From JBHGAV01 sp041946685 (GTDB taxonomy: Bacteria; Acidobacteriota; Terriglobia; Bryobacterales; Bryobacteraceae), in contig JBHGAV010000023.1 of assembly GCA_041946685.1 (NCBI GenBank), positions 1 through 56,478 of the forward strand: a stretch of 56,478 bases of DNA. Reading direction: 5' to 3'. The notes below the pieces were generated by a model that saw only the letters and a list, made by a program, of their open reading frames with translations, ran no database searches and was not told the DNA's origin. A program made the translations under genes and the position numbers. Below are positions 25,621 through 33,768 of the stretch, one piece after another (positions within the stretch are counted from its first letter, which is position 1; each line of letters opens with the position of its first letter).

Positions 25621-27104
25621 TCCGGCTGCATACCCTGACGCGGGCGGCCGCGGGCCTCGGCCTTACCATGCTTCTCCATGGCCAAGTGTGCCGGCTGTCG
25701 GTGGCGGGATTGAACCAATCGAGACGGGTTATGGGCCCGGTGCATGCGGAGTGCCCCGATGAGATCGTTCACACGGCTCCCTTCGGGAACTGGGGCGTGA
25801 CCTCCAACTACGGCCAGAAGGGCGACAGTCACCAGTTTCAGGGTTGGTGCCGGGATGCCTGGACCTGCAACAACTCCGGCGCCTGCCAGGTCCGCTGTAC
25901 CGCTGGATTCTACGAGTGGAACAGTTGCACCGACCACGCGCTGTACAGCCCGCCGAATTGCACGCTCTATAATGCGGAAGGCTGCACGGAGCAGGTGACA
26001 TCCACCGGCGTCAACGTTCACGGCACAAGAACGGTCGAAGTCCCGGTGCGCTGCCCGTCGGCGGACGCGGACGGCTCCTGGCAGGGCGGCTGCTCCAATG
26101 TTCGTACCTATGCCAGCGGCACGAATTTCATGTCGCTCTACGAGCTGGACCCGGCGACGCCCGACGATCTGGTCCAGACGCTCTACTTTCCGGAAACCAC
26201 GGTCGATCTTGCCTGCGACGCCTGGGGCTGCGCCCCGAAGGAGAGCGCGTGGGTGACGCCCTCGGCCTACGACAGTCCTAAGAGTCCGGCACTCGTCTTT
26301 GCAGAGATGGCGACGGTGGTCAACTGGGGTGCGTTTGCCGACGACTCCGGTGTCTGCAAAATCGCGAAGCCGGAATTCACTTACGTTTCCGCAGCCAGTT
26401 TCCTGGGGCCGGCCTTGGCGCCCGGCTCCATCGCCAGCGCATTCGGGCCGGGGCTTTCCCCCGTCACGGAAGCGGCCAAGTCGACGCCTCTCCCCACGTC
26501 GCTCGCCGGCGTTTCCCTGCGGATCGCGGATTCGCTGCGCAGGGTCCACAACGTCCCTCTGTTCTTCGTCTCGCCGGGCCAGGCGAACTTTCTGGTCCCC
26601 GAGGGAGTCGCGGCAGGGCCGGCCACCGTTGCGTTGTATCGCGGCCCGGTGCAGATTGTAGCGTCAGGCGCGCAAGTCTCGGCCATTGCGCCGGCGATCT
26701 TCTCGGCAAACTCGGATGGCAGGGGAGTCGCGGCCGCGCTGGCCGTACACGTCAAGGCGGACGGAGCCCAGAGCTGGCACTACGTGTTCACCGAGAACGC
26801 TCCGGCGGGGAGCCGAACCAGCACGCCGATTGACTTGGGAGCGCCCGGCGAGACGGTCTACCTGGTGCTGTTCGGCACCGGAATTCGCGGGCGCACGCAG
26901 CTCGCCGCCGTCGAGGCCACGGTGGGCGGAGTCCCGGCGGTTGTGGAATATGCCGGGGCCCAAGAAAGTTTCGAAGGACTCGACCAGGTCAATCTCAGGC
27001 TCCCTCCGAAATCAGCCGTGCCGCGAGGTGAGGTGGAGGTAATGCTCACCGTTGACGGACAAGTCGCGAACAGGGTCACCGTAAGCGTAAAAGCAGACCC
27101 TTAG
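25617..27104 (+). CDS. secreted Cys-rich protein with TIGR03437-type C-terminal domain
   Basis: A 495-residue exported protein. Signal sequence about 1-23. Residues 45-240 contain about sixteen cysteines (GWCRDAWTCNNSGACQVRCT, CTLYNAEGCTEQV, CDAWGCAP), implying a disulfide-bonded domain of unknown fold. Residues about 245-495 form the TIGR03437 domain (SFLGPALAPGSIASAFGPGL, PLFFVSPGQANFLVPEG, YLVLFGTGIRG, GLDQVNLRLP). It overlaps the preceding gene by 4 bp, so the two are translated together and may act as a pair. Function unknown. Confidence 0.7.
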   Translation: MIRLHTLTRAAAGLGLTMLLHGQVCRLSVAGLNQSRRVMGPVHAECPDEIVHTAPFGNWGVTSNYGQKGDSHQFQGWCRDAWTCNNSGACQVRCTAGFYEWNSCTDHALYSPPNCTLYNAEGCTEQVTSTGVNVHGTRTVEVPVRCPSADADGSWQGGCSNVRTYASGTNFMSLYELDPATPDDLVQTLYFPETTVDLACDAWGCAPKESAWVTPSAYDSPKSPALVFAEMATVVNWGAFADDSGVCKIAKPEFTYVSAASFLGPALAPGSIASAFGPGLSPVTEAAKSTPLPTSLAGVSLRIADSLRRVHNVPLFFVSPGQANFLVPEGVAAGPATVALYRGPVQIVASGAQVSAIAPAIFSANSDGRGVAAALAVHVKADGAQSWHYVFTENAPAGSRTSTPIDLGAPGETVYLVLFGTGIRGRTQLAAVEATVGGVPAVVEYAGAQESFEGLDQVNLRLPPKSAVPRGEVEVMLTVDGQVANRVTVSVKADP

Positions 27105-27216
27105 ATCGTTTTTCGGACCCAAATTTAGGCTTTTGTTCGATTTCCACGTCTCTCCACGGATGTTACTTTTGACCTGTCAGCGTCGAAGTGCAGTCCCAGG
27201 GAGAGGAGAACGAACA

Positions 27217-27390
27217 ATGAAGCTTGTTCAAGAATTCTGGTGCGACGAGCAAGGCCAGGATCTGATCGAGTACGCCCTGATGGCCGGCTTCGTGGCCGTA
27301 GCCGCAGGGGCGGTCATGCCCAGCGTGTCCAGCACCATCGGGGAAATATTCGGCAAGATCGGCAGCGTCCTCACCGCCGCCAATCAGTAG
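27217..27390 (+). CDS. Flp/Fap-type class IVb pilin
   Basis: A 57-residue prepilin. The class IVb signature is seen as GQDLIEYALMAGFVAVAAGA: Gly before the cleavage site, Glu and Tyr at mature positions 5-6, then a hydrophobic helix. Flp pilins build adhesive tight-adherence pili. AGGAG lies 8 bases before ATG 27217; upstream in-frame residues are not part of the family. No tad/cpa assembly genes or prepilin peptidase are near, so it depends on machinery encoded elsewhere. Confidence 0.9.
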   Translation: MKLVQEFWCDEQGQDLIEYALMAGFVAVAAGAVMPSVSSTIGEIFGKIGSVLTAANQ

Positions 27391-27405
27391 CCGATGCTAC
27401 TATCA

Positions 27406-27437
27406 CCGGCGGCCGGCGCTGAGCGTACGGCCGCCGG
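27406..27437. terminator. strong stem-loop between convergent pilin and DUF2088 genes
   Basis: CCGGCGGCCG (27406-27415) pairs perfectly with CGGCCGCCGG (27428-27437), a 10-bp GC stem with a 12-base loop. It lies 16 bp after the pilin stop and 8 bp from the stop of the opposing gene. A short GTGTT follows rather than a U-run. Probably a shared bidirectional terminator. Confidence 0.6.
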
Positions 27438-27444
27438 GGTGTTC

Positions 27445-28719
27445 CTAGCCTTCCAGTAAATCCTTAAGGTTCAGCAAGTTCCCCCCGGCATCGTACGGGA
27501 GATCCATCGGCTGCGAGACAACCTCCAGCGCCGGATTCCTTTTGACCTCGGCAAGCACGTTCTCACTGAAGGCAAAGGTGCCAAGCTGCATCGTGTTGAT
27601 AATCCACCCGATCCTCACCTCGGCCGGATCCATCTTTCCAACGGTTTGGGAGATCGCCTCCAGACACTGGCGGTCCGTAGGGAAGTGGATCGGCGTCCGG
27701 CTGCCTGCCGGGTTGCCTGCCGTCAGCACGTTGGTGTAGGTCGCGGGCCAGTTGACCTTCGCCAGCAGTCGGTCCGAGATGACATCCGCCATCCCGATCC
27801 CCGTGCCGTTCCCGTCGCTGTGCGTAGTGAAGTCCCGCACGAAGATCCGCCGGATAGAGGGAAGGTTGGGATCGACGTCGAAATGCCCCTCGATGGTCCG
27901 GTTGATGACCTTAGTGTCCATTCCCGTTCCGCTGATGCTCTTGCCCATCTCGTCGACAATCAGTATGTCGAGCGGGCTGACGGGGATCTTGGCCATCCAG
28001 GACTTAACCTGAGCCAGCAACTCGGCCTCCCGCTCCTCCAACTCCTCGATCCGCAACGCTGCCACGCGCGCGGTGGAGTGGCGGGCGTCTTCCAGAATTG
28101 CCAGCCCCCCCAGCAGCTTCCCGGTCTGGCTGACCTGCCGGAAAACGCTGCGACAGACTCGCTCCAGCCCTAGCCTGACGGACGCGGAGTGGTAGCGCTG
28201 CGCCCCGGCCAGCTTGCCCATGCCGATAGCTGCCATCTTTACGAGGCCGCTCTCGATCCCGCCATTGAAGTCGGTATGCCACTTGACTCGCCCGACCAGC
28301 ATGACACCGTCGCTCTCGTAGGCCTGCCGGTCCATGCAGGTCTCGATACCTTCGGGGGTATGGCCCGTGGCGACCACCTCCAGGGAACTGACGATCGGGC
28401 AACCCATGGCGGCCTCGGTCACGCCGTAGGAGGCCAGGACGGCGGCCTGCCCCTCCGCCGTGGCTGCGCCGTGGCTGCCCATCGCGGGGAAAATGAACGG
28501 TCTGCACCGTTGGGCCAGCCAGTAATCCACCACCGCCTTGACGATAACGGCGAGGTTGGCGATACCCCTGCTGCCGGCGCCGATCGCGATCCGAGCGCCG
28601 GGCTTGACCCTGGAGGCCAGGCCGGCTCGCTGAAGCTCTTCCGCAACCGCTCCGGGGATGTCTTTGAGGCTGCGGTCAACCAGATTCTGCCTTACCAGGC
28701 AGATACGAGGGAAGTTCAC
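27445..28719 (-). CDS. LarA-like (DUF2088, lactate racemase domain) protein
   Basis: A 424-residue cytoplasmic protein resembling proteins annotated as lactate racemase domain-containing (DUF2088): KPGARIAIGAGSRGIANLAV, FIFPAMGSHGAATAEGQA, VKWHTDFNGGIESGLVKMAA, IGMGKLAGA and ILIVDEMGKSISGTGMDT. True LarA is a racemase with a nickel-pincer cofactor; its larB, larC and larE cofactor genes are absent here, and I cannot map its catalytic His and Lys, so the reaction is unknown. Start GTG 28719 is preceded by a perfect extended -10 (TGATATAAT) only 6 bases away. Confidence 0.65.
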   Translation of the reverse strand: MNFPRICLVRQNLVDRSLKDIPGAVAEELQRAGLASRVKPGARIAIGAGSRGIANLAVIVKAVVDYWLAQRCRPFIFPAMGSHGAATAEGQAAVLASYGVTEAAMGCPIVSSLEVVATGHTPEGIETCMDRQAYESDGVMLVGRVKWHTDFNGGIESGLVKMAAIGMGKLAGAQRYHSASVRLGLERVCRSVFRQVSQTGKLLGGLAILEDARHSTARVAALRIEELEEREAELLAQVKSWMAKIPVSPLDILIVDEMGKSISGTGMDTKVINRTIEGHFDVDPNLPSIRRIFVRDFTTHSDGNGTGIGMADVISDRLLAKVNWPATYTNVLTAGNPAGSRTPIHFPTDRQCLEAISQTVGKMDPAEVRIGWIINTMQLGTFAFSENVLAEVKRNPALEVVSQPMDLPYDAGGNLLNLKDLLEG

Positions 28720-28725
28720 TCCCCG

Positions 28726-28734
28726 ATTATATCA
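28726..28734 (-). promoter_or_regulatory. consensus extended -10 box 6 nt before the DUF2088 gene start
   Basis: The minus strand reads TGATATAAT, then CGGGGA, then GTG. This is the complete extended -10 consensus. The expected transcript start falls on or beside the start codon, so the mRNA would be leaderless; GGGGA would then lie upstream of the transcript. Confidence 0.6.
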
Positions 28735-28755
28735 ACCGGTCCTGAACGGCCCCGA

Positions 28756-29418
28756 TTACTCGGCGCCCCACTCCCGCTCCAACATGCGCGTGTATTCGCC
28801 GGAAGCGTAGATCTCGAAGCGGAACTCCGCCGAGTTCACTCTGGCGTAGCTCACACTGTCCAGGCGGCATTGATAGAGGCAGTCGGCGTATCGATGGTGC
28901 GTGCGCAGGAAGTCCCCGGAGAGAACTTCCCGCTCGGGGATTGCGGCGAAGATGGTGTGCAGGCCCAGGGCCCGCCGGAAGATGGCCTTATAGTCAACCA
29001 CGCCCCACCCCTGCAACTTCTCCCGAACGGCGGCGGGCGGATCCTCCGCCAGCAACGCGGCGAAACTCTCAGGCTCGATGCCCCGCGTGGAGAGCTCGGC
29101 GTCGCGCTCGACGACCTCCATGCACTGTTCCAGCCACCTGACGAGGTCCTTGCCGACATAGAAGAGCATTTTGACTTCACTGTAGCGGCCTTCTAGAACC
29201 CGCCGGTTCAGCTCCTCCGCGCTCAGTTCCTCCGGTGGCAACAGGCCGCTCAGGATCAGACTCGCGCGCGCGCTCATGGTCAACCGTTCCGGCGCTTGTG
29301 AGTCCGAGAATGGGTGCAGGATGAGCGGTGGCAGCTTTCGTGCCGGTGAAGGCGGACGGGCAGAGGTATCGGTTTCCACTGTCAGACTATCGTCCGGCAT
29401 AGCCATGCGGATTAGCAC
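28756..29418 (-). CDS. hypothetical protein
   Basis: A 220-residue soluble protein without a domain I recognise. The N-terminal 45 residues are Pro/Ser-rich and probably disordered (DTSARPPSPARKLPPLILHP). The rest is mostly helical and rich in Arg/Glu, with a Tyr- and Cys-containing stretch near the C terminus (HHRYADCLYQCRLDSVSYAR). Start could be GTG 29418, ATG 29406 or ATG 29400; none has a clear ribosome binding site. It lies 36 bp upstream of the DUF2088 gene on the same strand, but that gene has its own strong promoter. Confidence 0.55.
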   Translation of the reverse strand: MLIRMAMPDDSLTVETDTSARPPSPARKLPPLILHPFSDSQAPERLTMSARASLILSGLLPPEELSAEELNRRVLEGRYSEVKMLFYVGKDLVRWLEQCMEVVERDAELSTRGIEPESFAALLAEDPPAAVREKLQGWGVVDYKAIFRRALGLHTIFAAIPEREVLSGDFLRTHHRYADCLYQCRLDSVSYARVNSAEFRFEIYASGEYTRMLEREWGAE

Positions 29419-29447
29419 TCAGCACGCAAGCATTTACAACAAAACGG

Positions 29448-29476
29448 TTGACGACACCTGGACGGCTCCGCATACT
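29448..29476 (+). promoter_or_regulatory. sigma-70-like promoter of the aldo/keto reductase operon
   Basis: TTGACG (29448-29453), a 17-bp spacer, then CATACT (29471-29476). The predicted start lies about 27 bases before GTG 29511, and AAGGAG is in the leader. Confidence 0.5.
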
Positions 29477-29510
29477 ATACCTTCGTGGTGAGGAAAGGAA
29501 GGAGTGCATC

Positions 29511-30647
29511 GTGACGCGTAACCGCATCAATCGACGCGAGTTCATGAGCGCAACAGCGGCCGGCGCCGTCGTCGCCGGGCTGGCGGAGGCGCAGACCAAG
29601 CCGGCCCCTAAGGCAAAGAGTGCCGCCCCGGCCAAGGCGCCGTCCCGGCGAAGCATTCTGAACTTCAACGAGAACATGGAATACCGGCCGCTCGGCAAGA
29701 CCGGTCTGATGATCTCGGCCATCAGTCTGGGTGGGCACTGGAAGCGCATCGGCACGGTCATCGGCAACGATGTCGCCCCCAAGCGGTACTCGGACAACGA
29801 CTGGAGCTACCTCAAGCTTCCCGGATTCATGGAGGCGCGCGACCGGGTCCTGAGCCACTGCATCGAGGTGGGGATCAACTACATCGATTGCATGGCGGCT
29901 CCCGAAGTGGTGGCTCACGGCCAGTTGCTGAAGGGCCGGCGCGACAAGATGTACTTTGGCTATGGCTGGTGGCCCAAGGAGCCGCGCTTCCCCGAATGGC
30001 GCGACGCCAAGAAGCTGCTCACCGGGTTGGACGAGAACCTCAAGCAGGCCGGCCTCGATTACATCGACCTGTGGCGGATAACGCTGCCCATGGAGGGGGT
30101 CCCGGACCTGGGCGAACTCCAGCGGGTGGAGGACGCCACCATCGAAGGCCTGACCAGGGCGAAGAAGGCCGGCAAGACGCGGTTCACCGGCGTCTCGACG
30201 CACAATCGGGTCTGGCTGAAGTCGCTGATCGAGCAGTATCCCGACGTGATCCAGGTCGCCATCTTCCCCTATACCGCCGCCAGCAAGGAGCTGCCCACCG
30301 ACAGCCTTTTCGATACCATCCGGGAATACAACGTGGGCACGTTCGGAATCAAGCCCTTCGCCGACAACTCCCTGTTTGTGGGAGACGGATCGCTGAACCA
30401 TCCCAAGGCCGCCGACGATGACCGCCGCGCGCGCCTCGCGCTCCGCTATATCCTGGCCAATCCCGCCATCACGGCGCCGATCCCGGGCTTGATAAACACC
30501 CACCAGGTGGACAACGCCGTTCTGGCCATCAAGGAGCGCCGCCAGTTGGACCTGAAGGAGAAGGCCGAGCTGGACCAGGCGGGACGCGAGATGTGGACGC
30601 GCCTTCGCCCGGGTTACGAGTGGCTCAAGGATTGGGAGTACGTCTAG
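29511..30647 (+). CDS. Tat-exported aldo/keto reductase family protein, catalytic residues missing
   Basis: A 378-residue protein with a twin-arginine signal (NRINRREFMSATAAGAVVAG) and an Ala/Lys/Pro-rich linker, then an aldo/keto reductase barrel starting MEYRPLGKTGLMISAISLGG. Aligned by eye to the family, the tetrad Asp-Tyr-Lys-His keeps only Asp: the stretch after GINYID reads CMAAPE with no Tyr, the usual TK strand reads MYFGYGWW, and the usual LxxLH reads LWRITLP. GTG 29511 has AAGGAG 7 bases upstream. The next gene starts directly after its stop, so they form an operon. It may be a pseudo-enzyme or use another chemistry. Confidence 0.8.
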   Translation: MTRNRINRREFMSATAAGAVVAGLAEAQTKPAPKAKSAAPAKAPSRRSILNFNENMEYRPLGKTGLMISAISLGGHWKRIGTVIGNDVAPKRYSDNDWSYLKLPGFMEARDRVLSHCIEVGINYIDCMAAPEVVAHGQLLKGRRDKMYFGYGWWPKEPRFPEWRDAKKLLTGLDENLKQAGLDYIDLWRITLPMEGVPDLGELQRVEDATIEGLTRAKKAGKTRFTGVSTHNRVWLKSLIEQYPDVIQVAIFPYTAASKELPTDSLFDTIREYNVGTFGIKPFADNSLFVGDGSLNHPKAADDDRRARLALRYILANPAITAPIPGLINTHQVDNAVLAIKERRQLDLKEKAELDQAGREMWTRLRPGYEWLKDWEYV

Positions 30648-31982
30648 ATGCCTGGCGATCGCGACCCCACGCGCCGGGACTTCGTGATGGGCGCGGGGGC
30701 GGCCATGGCTGCGTCCACGGCCAGTGCGGCCGCGAGCCGCGTGTCCTACGGCGTCATCGGAACAGGCGGTCAGGGCTGCTATCTGCTTGGCCGGATGGCG
30801 GGGCTGGCCAATTGCCGGTGCGTCGCCGTGGCGGACGTCTACGAACCCAATCTGAAGCGCGGGGTGGCGGCGGCCGGCTCCAAGCCCCAGGCTTTCACCG
30901 ACTACCGGAAGCTGCTGGACCGCAAGGATGTAGAAGCGGTCGTGGTCGCCACGCCGCTTTCCACGCATTTCCCGATCACGCGCGACGCCCTGGAGGCCGG
31001 CAAGCACGTTTTCTGCGAGCCGCCCTTGGTCTTCAAGCGCGAAGAGATCCAGGCGCTGCGGGCGCTGGCCGAGTCCAGGCCGAACCAGGTGATCCAGGTC
31101 GGCCTCCAGCGCCGCTACAGCCGGTTCTACCAGATCGCCAAGTTGATGGTCTCCAAGGGCCTGATCGGAAACGTCACCCACATCATGGCCCAGTGGCACC
31201 GCAATCCGGGGTGGCGCATCCCGCCCGATCCGGCCAGTGACAAGGACCGGAACTGGATGATCTTCCGGGAGTACAGCGGTGGGCTGATGGCGGAGCTCGG
31301 CTCGCACCAGATCGATGTGGCCAACTGGATGTTCAATCTCCAGCCGGAGTATGTCATCGGGATAGGAGGCAGGGAATTCATCCGGGATGGGCGCGACATC
31401 TTCGACAACATTCAGCTCATTTACAGGTATCGTCGCGGCCAGAAGTTCATCTACACGGCCATCAGCACCAACCAGCAGTTGCCGATGTTCGGCGGAACGC
31501 GCGCCGAGTTCGGCGAGCGCATCATGGGGACCGGCGGCACCATCGAGATCACCTACGGCCAGGGCGACGAGCCGCCGATCGCCCTGTGGTATTACGAGCC
31601 TCGCCCGGCCCTGGTGAACCGGGGCAAAGGCTATGAGGAGCCGCCGCTGATCGGGGGCGCCACGCTGGGAAGCCTGGGCAACGGCAGGCGAGGCTTTCCG
31701 CTGCTGCTGGAAAAGGATCAGTTCAAGGGCGACGAGTCCTTCCTGGGCAAGGAGCTGAAGTACGCGCGGCGCTGGCTCTACTCGAAGGGCGTGATGCTGC
31801 CCGAGGAGGAGCGCGACCCGGTGGACGTGCAGATGGAGAGTTTCTTCAACTCGTGCCGCACGGGGGACACGCCGAAGGCGGACCTTGAAGTCGGGCTGGC
31901 CAACTCGGCGGCGGTGATCCTCTCGAACCTCGCCATGGACGAGGAGCGCCGCGTCGAGTTCAGCGAGCTCGAGAAGTCGTAA
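30648..31982 (+). CDS. Tat-exported Gfo/Idh/MocA family oxidoreductase-like protein
   Basis: A 444-residue protein with a twin-arginine signal (PTRRDFVMGAGAAMAAS) and an NAD(P)-binding Rossmann domain (SYGVIGTGGQGCYLLG). The family EKP motif, whose Lys is catalytic, reads CEPPLVF here. The C-terminal substrate domain contains QVGLQRRYSRFYQIAKLM, GLMAELGSHQIDVANWM and a conserved RxxMGTGGTIEI-type strand. The ATG follows immediately after the stop of the aldo/keto reductase gene, so the pair is probably co-translated and both act in the periplasm. Sugar derivatives are typical substrates of the family; the substrate here is unknown. Confidence 0.85.
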   Translation: MPGDRDPTRRDFVMGAGAAMAASTASAAASRVSYGVIGTGGQGCYLLGRMAGLANCRCVAVADVYEPNLKRGVAAAGSKPQAFTDYRKLLDRKDVEAVVVATPLSTHFPITRDALEAGKHVFCEPPLVFKREEIQALRALAESRPNQVIQVGLQRRYSRFYQIAKLMVSKGLIGNVTHIMAQWHRNPGWRIPPDPASDKDRNWMIFREYSGGLMAELGSHQIDVANWMFNLQPEYVIGIGGREFIRDGRDIFDNIQLIYRYRRGQKFIYTAISTNQQLPMFGGTRAEFGERIMGTGGTIEITYGQGDEPPIALWYYEPRPALVNRGKGYEEPPLIGGATLGSLGNGRRGFPLLLEKDQFKGDESFLGKELKYARRWLYSKGVMLPEEERDPVDVQMESFFNSCRTGDTPKADLEVGLANSAAVILSNLAMDEERRVEFSELEKS

Positions 31983-32016
31983 GGCCTCTGCGGCCGGAGG
32001 TGCGCTCCGGGCCGGA

Positions 32017-32022
32017 TAGAAT
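32017..32022 (+). promoter_or_regulatory. TAGAAT -10 box 9 nt before ggt
   Basis: TAGAAT lies 9 bases before the ggt ATG, and no ribosome binding site is visible between them. This suggests a very short or absent leader. There is no TG extension and no clear -35. Confidence 0.4.
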
Positions 32023-32031
32023 AGTCTTGCC

Positions 32032-33750
32032 ATGCGAACCCCCGCAGCGCTTGCGGCGGCGTGGGCCGCCTTCTTCCTTATGCCTAACGAAATGCTCTCG
32101 GCCGGGAGGGATTACGGCCGCTCCATGGTCATATCCCGGCAGGGAATCGTCGCCACGAATCAGCCGCTGGCATCGCAGGTCGGCGCGCAGGTTCTGGCTC
32201 GCGGCGGCTCCGCCGTGGATGCGGCCATCGCGGCCAACGCGGTGATGGGAGTGGTGGAGCCGATGTCCTGCGGCATCGGCGGCGACCTGTTCGCAATCTA
32301 TTGGGATGCCAGGACGGGCACTCTTGCGGGACTCAATGCCAGCGGTTGGTCGCCCAAGGGGCTCTCCATCGAGTTCCTGAAGGAAAAGAAGATCACCGCC
32401 ATGCCACAGGAGGGCACCCACTCCGTCACGGTGCCCGGCGCCGTGGACGGGTGGGAGAAGCTCCACAAGAGATTCGGACGCCTTCCCTGGGCCGAGTTGT
32501 TCCGTCCAGCCATCTACTATGCCAACAACGGCTTCCCGGTCACGGAGCTGACGGCGCGAGCCTGGGCGGGCGCCATCTCCAAGCTCAGCCGCGATACCCA
32601 GGGAAGGAGCGTCTTTCTCCCGGACGGCGCGGCGCCCAAGGAGGGCCAGATCTTCCGCAATCCAGCCCTGGCGAAGGCACTGGCGCTCATCTCCGAGTCC
32701 GGAGCCGGCGCCCTATACAGGGGTCCCATATCGCAGGCCATTCTTAGAGACTCGGAGTGGAGCGGGGGGACGCTCACCGAGGCCGATTTTGCCGAGTACC
32801 AGTCCGAATGGGTCACTCCCATCGCCACGGACTACCGGGGATGGAAGGTGTATGAATTGCCGCCTAACGGGCAGGGCATCGCCACTCTGGAAATGCTCAA
32901 CATCATGGAGACCTTCGACCTAGCCAAGCTGGGTTCGGCGAGCGCGGATGCCCTCCACCTGAAGATCGAGTCCCAGAAGATGGCCTACCAGGACCTGGCT
33001 CGTTACGTTGCCGATCCCAGGTTCGTCAAAGTGCCCGTGGATGGGATGCTGTCCAAGAAGTACGCGGCCGAAAGGGCGGGGCTCATAGACGGGGCCAAGG
33101 CCAATTGCACGCCATCCGCGGGCAACCCGCTCCCGGCTCAGGGAGACACCATCTACCTCACCGTGGTCGACCGCGAGGGCAACATCGTCTCACTGATTCA
33201 GAGTCTCTACAACGGATTTGGGTCGGGCATCTCGGTCGCCGGTTTCGGCTTCCATTTGCATAATCGGGGCGCTTCGTTCACGCTGGACCCGGATCACCCC
33301 AACGCCCTTGCGCCCCGGAAGCGCCCGTTTCACACCGTCATGCCGGGCTTCATGGAGAAGGGAAGCCTGCACGTCGGTTTCGGGATCATGGGCGGCTTGA
33401 ACCAGGCCCAGGCCCACGCGCAGTTCGTCTCGAATCTCGTCGACCACGGCATGAACATACAGGCCGCTCTGGAGGCTCCCCGGTTCACTAAGATGAACTT
33501 CGGAGGGTGCGACGTTTCTGTCGAGGCACGCGTGCCGGAAAGGACCCGGCAAGCCTTGCGGGAGCGGGGCCACCGGCTGGACGTGCTGGGCGCGTACGAC
33601 ACGACGGTCGGCGGGGGGCACGCCGTCATGCGCGACGCCGCGGCTGGCGTCAACTACGGGGCCTCGTCGCCGAGGAAGGACGGCGCCGCCGTTCCCGAGC
33701 CCGACCCCTACTTCACCGCGCCCGCCGCCCCCACGGCCAAGAAGAAATAG
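32032..33750 (+). CDS. ggt: gamma-glutamyltransferase
   Basis: A 572-residue exported enzyme that cleaves gamma-glutamyl bonds, for example of glutathione, or transfers the group to acceptors. It matures by self-cleavage before a Thr: here Thr373 in GDTIYLTVVDREGN. Other family marks are NQPLASQVGAQVLARGGSAVDAA, EPMSCGIGGDLFAIYWD, TVPGAVDGWEKLHKRFG and LAPRKRPFHTVMPGF. The N terminus has a hydrophobic signal segment. The tail is Pro/Ala/Lys-rich. No Shine-Dalgarno sequence is visible before the ATG. The gap to the upstream oxidoreductase gene is 49 bp. Confidence 0.92.
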   Translation: MRTPAALAAAWAAFFLMPNEMLSAGRDYGRSMVISRQGIVATNQPLASQVGAQVLARGGSAVDAAIAANAVMGVVEPMSCGIGGDLFAIYWDARTGTLAGLNASGWSPKGLSIEFLKEKKITAMPQEGTHSVTVPGAVDGWEKLHKRFGRLPWAELFRPAIYYANNGFPVTELTARAWAGAISKLSRDTQGRSVFLPDGAAPKEGQIFRNPALAKALALISESGAGALYRGPISQAILRDSEWSGGTLTEADFAEYQSEWVTPIATDYRGWKVYELPPNGQGIATLEMLNIMETFDLAKLGSASADALHLKIESQKMAYQDLARYVADPRFVKVPVDGMLSKKYAAERAGLIDGAKANCTPSAGNPLPAQGDTIYLTVVDREGNIVSLIQSLYNGFGSGISVAGFGFHLHNRGASFTLDPDHPNALAPRKRPFHTVMPGFMEKGSLHVGFGIMGGLNQAQAHAQFVSNLVDHGMNIQAALEAPRFTKMNFGGCDVSVEARVPERTRQALRERGHRLDVLGAYDTTVGGGHAVMRDAAAGVNYGASSPRKDGAAVPEPDPYFTAPAAPTAKKK

Positions 33751-33768
33751 CCCCGGGACCCACCATCG

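Noticed and set aside
29475..32033. 852-codon minus-strand frame
   Set aside because: Antisense to the aldo/keto reductase and Gfo/Idh genes, which have clear motifs, export signals and ribosome binding sites; low-complexity composition typical of GC-rich shadows.
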